A stretch of 11,843 nt of DNA from CAVPRW01 sp046727435 [NCBI: bacterium] (lineage in GTDB: Bacteria; Tectomicrobia; Entotheonellia; J063), in NCBI GenBank assembly GCA_046727435.1, contig JBKPCR010000125.1, positions 1-11,843 on the forward strand, in the 5' to 3' direction. Each line of letters starts with the position of its first letter. Position 1 is the stretch's first letter. A model generated the notes under the pieces. It saw only the letters and a program-made list of their open reading frames with translations. It searched no databases and was not told the origin of the DNA. A program made the translations under genes and the position numbers. Positions 1-5,509 of the stretch are shown here, one piece after another.

Positions 1-236
1 CAAGTGGCGAACCAAAAGACCTGGGGCTGCTATTTGTCGCCTGGGTTTTTCAAGGTCGCGTAAAATCTCTGACGGGCCAAAAGTTATCTCTTTGATTATC
101 AATGAGCTGTACTCCAAGGATTTTATGCCCTACGGAAATGGATAAAGTCGAGCTTAGTGTACCAAATAGGGAAACAAAGCGCACCGCGAACAACGACGTT
201 GTTGTGCTGCGAAGAGATCAAGGGCGGAATGTCGCC
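1..236. other. Left-edge region upstream of the HAD gene
   Basis: No complete gene is supported here. Two plus-strand frames are open from the left edge: one stops at TAA 61-63 and another stays open until TAA 143-145. Either could be the C-terminal end of a gene lying to the left, but neither tail is recognisable. The HAD frame itself is open back to an ATG at 102, but the residues encoded between 102 and 236 look unlike any HAD N-terminus, so they are treated as leader rather than protein. Confidence 0.25.
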
Positions 237-863
237 GTGAGATACACGCTCGCTATTTTCGATTTCGATGGGACCCTGGCCGATACGTTGCCGTGGTTTT
301 TCAGCGCCGTCAACCAGATGGCGGAAAAACATGGATTCAAAAAGATCGAGGCGGGCGAAGTCGAGACGCTCAGGGGTTACAGCGCTCGCCAGATAGTGGA
401 GCACCTGAGTGTGCCTGCCTGGAAACTTCCCAGGATCGGCATCGATATGCGAAGGTTGATGGCTAAAGATATCTGGCAGATACGCCCTTTTGAAGGGATC
501 GGCGCGATGTTACGGAGCTTGTCGGACAGGAGTGTTGTGCTGGCTGTCGTCACCTCAAATTCATATGACAACGTCCGTCACGTGCTCGGCGACGAACACG
601 CGGCGCTCATCAGCTATGACGAGTGCGGCGCGTCGCTGTTCGGGAAACGGGGGAAATTGCGGAGGGTCCTGCAGCAGAGTGGCGTCCGGCCAGGTGAGGC
701 CATCTTCGTTGGGGACGAAATCCGGGATATCGGGGCCGCCAGGGCTGAAGGTATCCCGTTCGGCGCCGTGGCGTGGGGCTACACGCATGTGGCGGCGCTT
801 AAGGCATATTCACCGGCAGAGGTGTTCGCCCACGTCGGCGAGGTGGTCGAGAAGATTGTCTGA
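237..863 (+). CDS. HAD-superfamily hydrolase (phosphoglycolate phosphatase-like)
   Basis: Predicted cytoplasmic Mg-dependent phosphatase of the haloacid dehalogenase superfamily, 208 aa from the GTG start. All four HAD motifs are visible: motif I DFDGT with nucleophile D9 and acid/base D11; motif II in VVTSN (T106/S107); the motif III lysine in FGKRGK (K137 or K140); and motif IV GDEIRD with D160 and D164 for Mg binding. An alpha-helical cap fits between residues about 18 and 80. The order matches the Gph/PGP-like subgroup, but the substrate cannot be read from sequence. The GTG at 237 is chosen because AGGGCGG at 221-227 lies 9 nt upstream and the HAD fold starts at once. The same frame is open to an ATG at 102 (253 aa), but that adds about 45 residues without family character. 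A short ORF with its own SD follows 13 nt after the stop. Confidence 0.85.
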   Translation: MRYTLAIFDFDGTLADTLPWFFSAVNQMAEKHGFKKIEAGEVETLRGYSARQIVEHLSVPAWKLPRIGIDMRRLMAKDIWQIRPFEGIGAMLRSLSDRSVVLAVVTSNSYDNVRHVLGDEHAALISYDECGASLFGKRGKLRRVLQQSGVRPGEAIFVGDEIRDIGAARAEGIPFGAVAWGYTHVAALKAYSPAEVFAHVGEVVEKIV

Positions 864-876
864 GGAGAGCTGCCCT

Positions 877-936
877 ATGAGCGCTGAGCCCGACGTGAGC
901 GTTCTCATCCCTCGAAGCGTTTCTATGGAGGTTTGA
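877..936 (+). pseudogene. Possible 5' stub of a family-2 glycosyltransferase
   Basis: A 19-codon ORF has a good SD (GGAGAG 864-869, 7 nt spacing) and starts 13 nt after the HAD gene. Its first 12 residues, MSAEPDVSVLIP, match how many GT2 glycosyltransferases begin (PxVSVLIP followed by VYNE). The next residues, RSVSMEV and a stop, do not continue the family. Reading: a gene start left behind after a deletion or rearrangement. Twelve residues is thin evidence, and chance cannot be excluded. No continuation of a GT2 domain was seen in the 100 bp that follow. Confidence 0.25.
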
Positions 937-1037
937 CGCCTCGACAGCGCGACACCAGCAGCCCCAACGTCGGGTCATGAACGACGCCGCGAGACAACTC
1001 GGCCAGTGCTCAGGCGCTCAGACAAGCTGGCAGCCGT

Positions 1038-1283
1038 TTACCCCAGGTCCATTGCTGCATGTACACCACGGTGGTCTTCCCCTTCTGCATCACACGTGCT
1101 GCAGTCGACCTCCATTCCAAGCTGGCGCTGGCGGCCTTCGGACGTGAGCACCCAGGGGCGGTCCTCCCTGGGGGGCTTGTGACGCATGTGCCGACCGTGC
1201 CCGCACGCCAAGACCGCGACCCAGTCGCCCACCTCATCCGGGTGGAATCCCACGATCTTGCGTGTCATCATCCCTCCGCTCAT
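1038..1283 (-). CDS. DUF3565 family protein
   Basis: Small cytoplasmic protein of up to 81 aa that matches the DUF3565 pattern throughout: RKIVGFHPDEVGDWVA, then CGHGRHMRHKPP, DRPW, and a C-terminal DCSTCD. The conserved Cys/His residues (CGHGxH and CxxC) suggest metal binding, but the function of the family is not established. Start choice is open: ATG codons at 1283, 1271 and 1268 are in frame. Homologues usually begin right before RKIVGFH, which favours 1271 or 1268, although GGAGGG then sits almost against the start codon. The 5' end overlaps the 3' end of the PAS gene by up to 50 nt in another frame, so the two are probably co-transcribed and translationally coupled. Confidence 0.8.
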   Translation of the reverse strand: MSGGMMTRKIVGFHPDEVGDWVAVLACGHGRHMRHKPPREDRPWVLTSEGRQRQLGMEVDCSTCDAEGEDHRGVHAAMDLG

Positions 1284-1740
1284 CCTCTGCCAGGCCGTGC
1301 GTGCCTCTCACGTGGGCTTCGAGGGCAGCCAGGCGCTCTTTCAAGGCTTTGTCGCGGTGCCACCGCGCCGTCACCTCGCGGAGGATGGCAGCTGGGCCCA
1401 GCAGGTCGCCTGCGGCATCGCGCAACAGGATGATGGTGAATTCCAGGGAAAGGCGCGTCCCGTCTTTGCGCAACGCCGGCACGGCGAGCACCTCCCGGCC
1501 ATACCGCGTGACGCCCGTGGCCATGACCTGACGGTAGCCGGCCCAATGGCGGGCGCGTAGCTGCGTTGGGATGATCAGATCCAAGGTGCGCCCCACAGCC
1601 TCCTCGGCCCGGTAGCCAAAGATGGCTTCTGCACCGGCATTCCAGAGGCGAATGACGCCGTCGCGATCGGCGAAGATGATCGCATCCTGAGCCTGGTCCA
1701 CGATCTGTTGGCACACCCACGCATGCGTGTCGGTTGACAT
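1234..1740 (-). CDS. PAS domain S-box protein
   Basis: A 168-aa single-PAS protein with no output domain. Residues about 8-125 form the PAS fold: DAIIFADRDGVIRLWN, AEAIFGY, EEAVGRTLDLIIP, then the typical second half TRYGREVLAVPALRKDGTRLSLEFTI. A short charged helical tail (KALKERLAALEAH) follows. PAS domains sense small molecules, redox state or light, or act as interaction modules. With no kinase, GGDEF or HTH attached, this protein must act through a partner. The ATG at 1740 is preferred over the upstream ATG at 1767 because a GGAGG lies about 8 nt before it. The 3' end overlaps the DUF3565 gene downstream on the same strand. Confidence 0.85.
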   Translation of the reverse strand: MSTDTHAWVCQQIVDQAQDAIIFADRDGVIRLWNAGAEAIFGYRAEEAVGRTLDLIIPTQLRARHWAGYRQVMATGVTRYGREVLAVPALRKDGTRLSLEFTIILLRDAAGDLLGPAAILREVTARWHRDKALKERLAALEAHVRGTHGLAEDERRDDDTQDRGIPPG

Positions 1741-1830
1741 GTCGCCGAGCCTCCATGTTGTCTTCACACCACCGAGTGATCGCCACGCGAGTCCTCAGGG
1801 GCTGCCTCGAGTGCCTTCTCGACAGACACT

Positions 1831-2052
1831 TTGAGTGCCACCGCGTTGTTGTGCAATGTTGGCCAGCCCCAAATGACCGCTGATAAGTTGGAAACCGCCT
1901 TTGAACGGAGCAATGATTTGCTGAACAACCTCCCTGAGTGGCAACTCAGCATTCTCCAAAATGCCCGACTCCAGGCGCTGCAACAGGTAACACAAATTGA
2001 CGAAGCCCTGGCCCAGATGCAAAACGCCAATGGTCAAAAGGCTGGGGAATGA
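1831..2052 (+). CDS. Small helical hypothetical protein
   Basis: A 73-codon ORF from TTG 1831, or 59 codons from ATG 1873. From the ATG the protein is polar and predicted helical (heptad-like Leu/Ile spacing in LNNLPEWQLSILQNARLQALQQVTQIDEALAQMQNA), with a Glu/Gln-rich composition typical of real small coiled-coil proteins. No family is recognised. Neither start has a convincing SD. It is divergent from the PAS gene, whose start is about 90 bp away, so the space between could hold both promoters. The opposite strand is also partly open here, which lowers confidence. Confidence 0.4.
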   Translation: MSATALLCNVGQPQMTADKLETAFERSNDLLNNLPEWQLSILQNARLQALQQVTQIDEALAQMQNANGQKAGE

Positions 2053-2581
2053 TCGGTCGGAGCAAAGCCCCCAAGTCTGTCAGGGTTGCACGCACTTCCC
2101 ATTTAATCATATGCGCTAGCACAGACAGGTAACCGCCTTATCGCTCATATACCCCTGTCACATCCTGTCAAATGTGGATAACTCCGGCACTCACGCCCTT
2201 CCCCCCTTAGAAGAAAAGAATCCCGCGCGCCCAGGCTTGCGATGCCATGAAAAACTTTTAGGCTCAATAATTTATGATAATACACATTTTTTATGTTGAT
2301 TTAGCTGTAAGGAGTACTGTATATTGTGCCTAGCATCGGTGCAAAGTGAAGTATACTTAGTGGTAATTAAATTGGGGATTAAATCAGGGGTGAAACAGTG
2401 CCTAAGAATCCAAACGCCCGAGAAATCTGGTGAATTGGATTCTCTCAGGGAGGCGCTATGGAGCACAGCACAGGTTTTGGCTCTTTAAAAGTGTATCTTT
2501 GGGTAGCTGTATGGTTTTTATGTAGAGGACCATAAACGGGGGACTGCGGCTTGGATTACAAATAGAAGGAGGTGATAAAAG
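2053..2581. other. AT-rich intergenic region with one weak small ORF
   Basis: This 529-bp gap marks a clear shift from GC-rich to AT-rich DNA. It contains a single exact DnaA-box 9-mer on the minus strand (TGTGGATAA at 2173-2181), two copies of CCTGTCA around 2154-2170, and an AT-rich stretch near 2262-2295 that could hold a promoter (GATAAT-like hexamer, no clear -35). One short plus-strand ORF is listed separately. No RNA gene, terminator or origin is supported. Confidence 0.4.
2324..2488 (+). CDS. Possible 54-aa small protein
   Basis: From TTG 2324, with AAGGAG at 2309-2314 placed 9 nt upstream, a 54-codon frame runs to TAA 2486-2488. The middle of the product (KLGIKSGVKQCLRIQTPEKS, then GELDSLREALW) looks protein-like, with a basic first half and an acidic helical tail. 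No family is recognised. It lies just upstream of the RHH regulator on the same strand, about 94 bp before that gene's start. It may be a small partner gene or a chance open frame in a leader region. Confidence 0.25.
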   Translation: MCLASVQSEVYLVVIKLGIKSGVKQCLRIQTPEKSGELDSLREALWSTAQVLAL

Positions 2582-2794
2582 GTGACAAATGCCGCAAAGC
2601 GGTACAATTTCGTGTTGCCGGAGGAACTCTATCAGGAGTTGCAGGCGTTAGCTGACCGCCGCCATACAACCGTGGTAGATTTACTTCGACGCTTTGTAAA
2701 ACTCGGTCTGCTCGTTGCAAAGGCTGAGGAGTCCCCCGATACGGGTTTTTTTATTCGGAAGGGGGATGAAGAGCAGCGGCTATTATTGCTATAG
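2582..2794 (+). CDS. Ribbon-helix-helix (CopG/MetJ-like) DNA-binding protein
   Basis: A 70-aa predicted dimeric transcription regulator. The first 45 residues fit an RHH fold: beta strand KRYNFVLP, helix ELYQELQALADRRH, turn, then helix TVVDLLRRFVKLGLLVAKA. The tail FFIRKGDEEQRLLLL resembles the tail seen in stand-alone RHH proteins of environmental bacteria. The start is GTG 2582, preceded by a near-perfect anti-SD match (AAGGAGGTGAT), so translation should be strong. A small one-TM protein follows about 50 bp downstream on the same strand. RHH proteins commonly act as antitoxins or autorepressors, but no recognisable toxin is adjacent. Confidence 0.75.
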   Translation: MTNAAKRYNFVLPEELYQELQALADRRHTTVVDLLRRFVKLGLLVAKAEESPDTGFFIRKGDEEQRLLLL

Positions 2795-2844
2795 GGCTCT
2801 GAATCTGCCTTCCCTGGGCCGCATTGGGGGAGGTTTGATAAGCA

Positions 2845-3090
2845 ATGAAGCGACCGCCTAAGCCTATCAATGAGCTGGGTCCGGATGATTTACCGGAGGA
2901 ATTACCCAAGGCTGTTGAAGAAGCTTTCGGCAAGATCAAGGTCGTCATAGAAAATAAGGAGGCATCAAGATTCTTTTATTTCCGAGCAACACGCGAGGGA
3001 TGCAAGATTGAGTTCAGATGGAGCAGGTTAATGGCAGGGCTTACAGCTCTGGTCGCCTTGATGGCCGGCATTATAAAGTATTGGTCTTAG
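2845..3090 (+). CDS. Small C-terminally membrane-anchored protein
   Basis: An 81-aa protein of unknown family. Residues 1-58 are soluble and charged (proline-rich start PPKPINELGPDDLPEELP, then helix AVEEAFGKIKVVIENKEAS). Residues about 60-77 (LMAGLTALVALMAGIIKYW) form one transmembrane helix, so it is likely tail-anchored with the N-terminus in the cytoplasm. An SD (GGGGGAGG, about 11 nt before the ATG) supports the start. It is co-oriented with the RHH gene 50 bp upstream and probably shares its transcript. No enzymatic motif is visible. Confidence 0.6.
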   Translation: MKRPPKPINELGPDDLPEELPKAVEEAFGKIKVVIENKEASRFFYFRATREGCKIEFRWSRLMAGLTALVALMAGIIKYWS

Positions 3091-3100
3091 CAAACCTTGG

Positions 3101-3139
3101 AGAGAAGTCACTCCTTATTACTGGGGGTCTGGCTTCTCT
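3101..3139. repeat. Inverted repeat between convergent genes
   Basis: AGAGAAG (3101-3107) pairs with CTTCTCT (3133-3139) across a 25-nt spacer, between two convergent genes (stops at 3090 and 3145). This is where a shared terminator would be expected, but the loop is long and no clean T-tract follows, so termination is only a guess. Confidence 0.3.
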
Positions 3140-3144
3140 TCTTA

Positions 3145-3354
3145 CTAGAGGAACCACCGATTGATAAGCCGCTTCACCGCCTGTAGGCTCTTTCTCCTTC
3201 TCGATATAGTAGCTTTCTTGGGATGTACCATGCGCTCATAGGTTTGCTTTGATAAAGGGCGCTCGTAGAACGAGACAGCTTCTTTCTTTACCTGCTTCCA
3301 ACCTGACTTCGTTAACTCTCTTTCAAGGCGTTCATCCAGATTGAAGGATGACAT
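3145..3354 (-). CDS. Small basic hypothetical protein
   Basis: A 69-aa soluble protein, rich in Lys/Arg especially after residue 30 (HPKKATISRRRKSLQAVKRLINRW), with an N-terminal amphipathic segment LDERLERELTKSGWKQVKKEA. The charge could suit nucleic acid, membrane-surface or partner binding. No known family is recognised. It starts 3 nt after the stop of the GAF gene, with GGAG about 8 nt before its ATG lying inside that gene's end. It is therefore almost certainly translated from the same mRNA and may work with the GAF protein. Confidence 0.6.
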   Translation of the reverse strand: MSSFNLDERLERELTKSGWKQVKKEAVSFYERPLSKQTYERMVHPKKATISRRRKSLQAVKRLINRWFL

Positions 3355-3357
3355 AAT

Positions 3358-4029
3358 CTATTCTCCATTTATGGCTACAGAAAAATAGGATGCCATATAG
3401 TCTATGCGTTCGACTCGATCTGGGGTAAAGCTGTCCGGATGCTTGGAATCGAAGCTAAGAACCGCTAAAACTTTGTCGTGTTCCTCAAGAATGGGAACGC
3501 ATAGATAGCTTTTCCTGTCAGATCGGAACTTTGAGATCTCTCGATCAGTAAAGCCAAACTCCGTCATGAGCTGGGTACGCCCATCCCCAGTAATCGGCAC
3601 ATAGCGGAGTTGACCCGTCCGGTAGGCACGCCCTGCCACTCCCAGGCTGATTTTCATACGCACTCTCGTCTTGCGCTGTTGTTCTCCACTTTCTGTGGCC
3701 ATCACGACTTCCACTAGCTCTTTTCGGGAAAGCGTCGGCCTAAAAATCGCACAACGGACATCTTCATCAGGAGAAAGATTCAACATATCTCTTGCTACCC
3801 TCAGAAGAGTACTGACGGTAGCAGGCCTCATCCACCAGGGCCGCATACCGATAATATGGCCCAAGACCACAACTATCGCGGGAATTATGAGCCACCAATA
3901 GAGCTCGTTTCGGATCAGGTAGGTGCCAATCCACGCAACGCCGATGGGAAACAAAGGCTGTACAATATGCGAAGCGAACCATTCCAAGATCCCCCCACAT
4001 CCCGAGGCCCCGCTTCTGCGCAATTTCAA
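3358..4029 (-). CDS. Membrane-anchored GAF domain protein
   Basis: A 223-aa protein. Two hydrophobic helices (about residues 22-40 and 43-62) form an N-terminal membrane hairpin, with the short N-terminus and the C-terminal domain both predicted cytoplasmic. Residues about 75-220 fit a GAF domain: the GVAGRAYRTGQ loop, the segment SYLCVPILEEHDKVLAVLSFDS and the closing helix DRVERIDYMASYFSVAI are typical. GAF domains bind small ligands or mediate dimerisation. There is no kinase, cyclase or HTH output domain, so it is a stand-alone sensor. The start is TTG 4029 (AAGG about 7 nt upstream); a second TTG lies two codons later. It is first in a two-gene minus-strand unit with the small basic protein. 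Confidence 0.75.
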   Translation of the reverse strand: MKLRRSGASGCGGILEWFASHIVQPLFPIGVAWIGTYLIRNELYWWLIIPAIVVVLGHIIGMRPWWMRPATVSTLLRVARDMLNLSPDEDVRCAIFRPTLSRKELVEVVMATESGEQQRKTRVRMKISLGVAGRAYRTGQLRYVPITGDGRTQLMTEFGFTDREISKFRSDRKSYLCVPILEEHDKVLAVLSFDSKHPDSFTPDRVERIDYMASYFSVAINGE

Positions 4030-4134
4030 CTCAATGCCTTGCTTTCGAGTTCTACGTATCGAGTAGAAATCATTGGGAATTGGTGAAATGGTATCTATTA
4101 ATGGATAGTTTTACCTGGGGGGGATATGGTAAGT

Positions 4135-4162
4135 CAATTGAAATCAAAGTAAACAATTGAAA
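4135..4162. repeat. Direct repeat CAATTGAAA x2
   Basis: CAATTGAAA occurs at 4135-4143 and 4154-4162, a 19-bp period (close to two helical turns), with CAATTG palindromic in both copies. The spacing would suit a regulator bound to one DNA face, but no binding protein can be assigned. Confidence 0.3.
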
Positions 4163-4217
4163 GCAATAAAAAGAAAGACATTTGGATAAGCCACCCAAGG
4201 ACCTTCCCCCTTAAACC

Positions 4218-4245
4218 GGAGAAGATATTTGAGTTGGCCTTCTCC
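4218..4245. repeat. Inverted repeat GGAGAAG / CTTCTCC
   Basis: A perfect 7-bp inverted repeat (4218-4224 with 4239-4245) across a 14-nt loop. No T-tract follows on either strand. It lies upstream of the candidate -10 for the lipoprotein gene, so it could be an operator or simply a chance hairpin. Confidence 0.25.
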
Positions 4246-4309
4246 CAAGTGTAGCTGAGGAAGGGCCTCCATCCACGAAATAGGTCAGAGAATTCCATCA
4301 TGTGGGCTA

Positions 4310-4315
4310 TATAAT
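4310..4315 (+). promoter_or_regulatory. Candidate -10 box for the lipoprotein gene
   Basis: A perfect sigma-70-like TATAAT lies about 69 nt before the ATG at 4384. The hexamer 17 bp upstream is a poor -35, so if real it would be a weak or activator-dependent promoter. Confidence 0.3.
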
Positions 4316-4383
4316 ACAGGGGTACTTACGGAGAATGTTCTACTCCACTGCGGGTCTCGGTTGTGCGGGACTGAGGGGGTACC

Positions 4384-4845
4384 ATGAAAGCTCGGCTACT
4401 CGTCTGGTTATTGCTTGCTTTTCTCCTAGGATGTCTCCCTCTCGCTACTGTGCGGAACCTTCCGTTAGCGAATCGGCAATTTCCTGCAGGAAACGGTACC
4501 TTCATTTTTAGAGATGTGGTACTAAACGGGACATCGTTGCCTGGCTCTTGGAACATTAAAGGATTCGTTCGCAATGCTACGGACGAAGATTGGAAACGAA
4601 TACAGTTTGATTTTCAACTATATGATGAGACTAGAAATACTTTGAAAAATTATGTAGATAGTAATATTACATTTACTACATACTCATTAATGAATCGCGA
4701 TGAGCACTCTTTCACAACAAATTATTTTAAGTTTTTACCTAGACCAAATCTGGTACAGGAGATATCGAAGTACGAGATAACTTATAAAGATATATACGAA
4801 AGAGATGAACAGAAAGAAATAGGAAATCTAAAATTTATCATGTGA
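4384..4845 (+). CDS. FxLYD-like domain lipoprotein
   Basis: A 153-aa exported lipoprotein. The N-terminus MKARLLVWLLLAFLLGC is a type II signal peptide with Cys17 as the lipidated residue. The mature part contains a pattern close to the FxLYD domain: a strand with an N-rich turn (IKGFVRNATDEDWKRI), then QFDFQLYDETRN, a VDSNITF strand and a later phenylalanine-rich strand. In known proteins this is a small beta-sandwich of unknown role in the cell envelope. GAGGGGG at 4373-4379 is a strong, slightly close SD. The body of the gene is distinctly AT-rich, unlike the GC-rich genes at both ends of the window. A further gene fragment with envelope-protein character follows on the same strand. Confidence 0.7.
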   Translation: MKARLLVWLLLAFLLGCLPLATVRNLPLANRQFPAGNGTFIFRDVVLNGTSLPGSWNIKGFVRNATDEDWKRIQFDFQLYDETRNTLKNYVDSNITFTTYSLMNRDEHSFTTNYFKFLPRPNLVQEISKYEITYKDIYERDEQKEIGNLKFIM

Positions 4846-4943
4846 AGCCGTGAGAAAGTCGCGAATGAGTTTTTGAGGATCAATCGATAAAAATCGTATT
4901 TGCTACATCTGAAAGACAAATTTGGATTATTCTTCAGAATAAA

Positions 4944-5291
4944 TTGAATGCGCCCATAAAAGTTGATTGGAATAACGTCTCCTATGTGGAGATAGTGGGA
5001 TTAGCTCACGGAGTTGTCCATACGGGAGTCAGATATATAGAGAGGGATAGACCACAGGTCCCAACGCTCATACCTCCTGGAGCGATGATTGACGATGCCA
5101 TTATCTCATCGGATCATATCTCCTTTAGTTCTGGCTCGGGTGGTGGTTGGAGTTCCAAGGCACTTTTTCCGGCCTCTCAAAAAACTGACCTTTACATCGG
5201 GAAATCATTCAGTGTCTTCATGCCATTGGAAATTGATGGAGCTGTAAAGAATTATTTATTTGCCTTTAGTATAGAACGTGAGGCGACGTAG
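4944..5291 (+). CDS. Conserved hypothetical envelope protein, N-terminally eroded
   Basis: From TTG 4944 the frame gives 115 aa, but the protein-like reading clearly continues upstream in the same frame to GTT 4869 (FEDQSIKIVFATSERQ, then IWIILQNK), just after an in-frame TGA at 4866-4868. No normal start codon or SD exists before 4944. The core (PIKVDWNNVSYVE, GVVHTGVRYIERDRPQ, PTLIPPGAMIDD, GKSFSVFMPLEIDG, KNYLFAF) resembles a family of secreted or lipoprotein hypotheticals with the order xFEDxxIKI, then NKxxxxIKIxW, then HSGVKYxDRxxPQPPxxxPxGA, which normally carry a signal peptide. Here the signal peptide is missing. Either the gene is a decayed copy, or a start is shifted: removing one T from the T5 run at 4870-4874 would join ATG 4865 to this frame as MSFEDQS, though still without a signal peptide. 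Confidence 0.5.
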   Translation: MNAPIKVDWNNVSYVEIVGLAHGVVHTGVRYIERDRPQVPTLIPPGAMIDDAIISSDHISFSSGSGGGWSSKALFPASQKTDLYIGKSFSVFMPLEIDGAVKNYLFAFSIEREAT

Positions 5292-5323
5292 GGCCTCCGA
5301 AGCACAATAATTTACAGAAGACT

Positions 5324-5408
5324 CTGCCCCACATGCTGTCTGCCAGAAGATGAACGCTCTTAAATCCCCAGGCTGCCCCACATCAACGCCGTATGGTGGG
5401 GTCAGACC
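5324..5408. repeat. Repeats CTGCCCCACAT x2 and hairpin ending in GGGGTCAGACC
   Basis: CTGCCCCACAT occurs at 5324-5334 and 5373-5383. The second copy supplies CCCCAC (5376-5381), which pairs perfectly with GTGGGG (5396-5401) across a 14-nt loop, directly followed by GTCAGACC. GGGGTCAGACC-type motifs are, from general knowledge, common near transposase genes in environmental bacteria, and this one lies just upstream of the IS1380-like element. The 283-bp gap 5292-5574 holds nothing else that I can support as a gene. Confidence 0.4.
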
Positions 5409-5509
5409 TTCCCCCGTCTTTGTCACATCTCGGGCGCGAGGACAACCGTGCAGGTTGGGACTTATGAGCCCGAATTTTCGTTTTACAATTACCAAGCCTG
5501 ATTTATACT

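Larger units (their letters stand above)
4030..4383. other. Divergent AT-rich intergenic region
   Basis: A 354-bp spacer between divergently transcribed genes (GAF on minus, lipoprotein on plus), so it should carry promoters for both. It holds a 9-bp direct repeat, a 7-bp inverted repeat and a perfect TATAAT, each listed separately. No gene is supported. Confidence 0.4.

Noticed and set aside
102-236. Upstream start (ATG 102) for the HAD gene
   Set aside because: The extra 45 residues do not look like a HAD N-terminus, and GTG 237 has a well-placed SD directly before the first motif.
1059-1560. Plus-strand open frames across the PAS/DUF3565 region
   Set aside because: They are antisense to two recognisable protein families and have low-complexity products.
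2173-2181. Exact DnaA-box 9-mer (minus strand) suggesting an origin
   Set aside because: It is single, without other boxes, an AT-rich unwinding element clearly linked to it, or dnaA/dnaN/rep genes.
2272-2466. 64-codon minus-strand ORF
   Set aside because: It has no SD, its composition is unremarkable and it overlaps a better-supported plus-strand frame and the likely leader of the RHH gene.
4218-4245. Inverted repeat as a rho-independent terminator
   Set aside because: There is no T-tract after either arm and no gene ends here; both neighbours point away from it.
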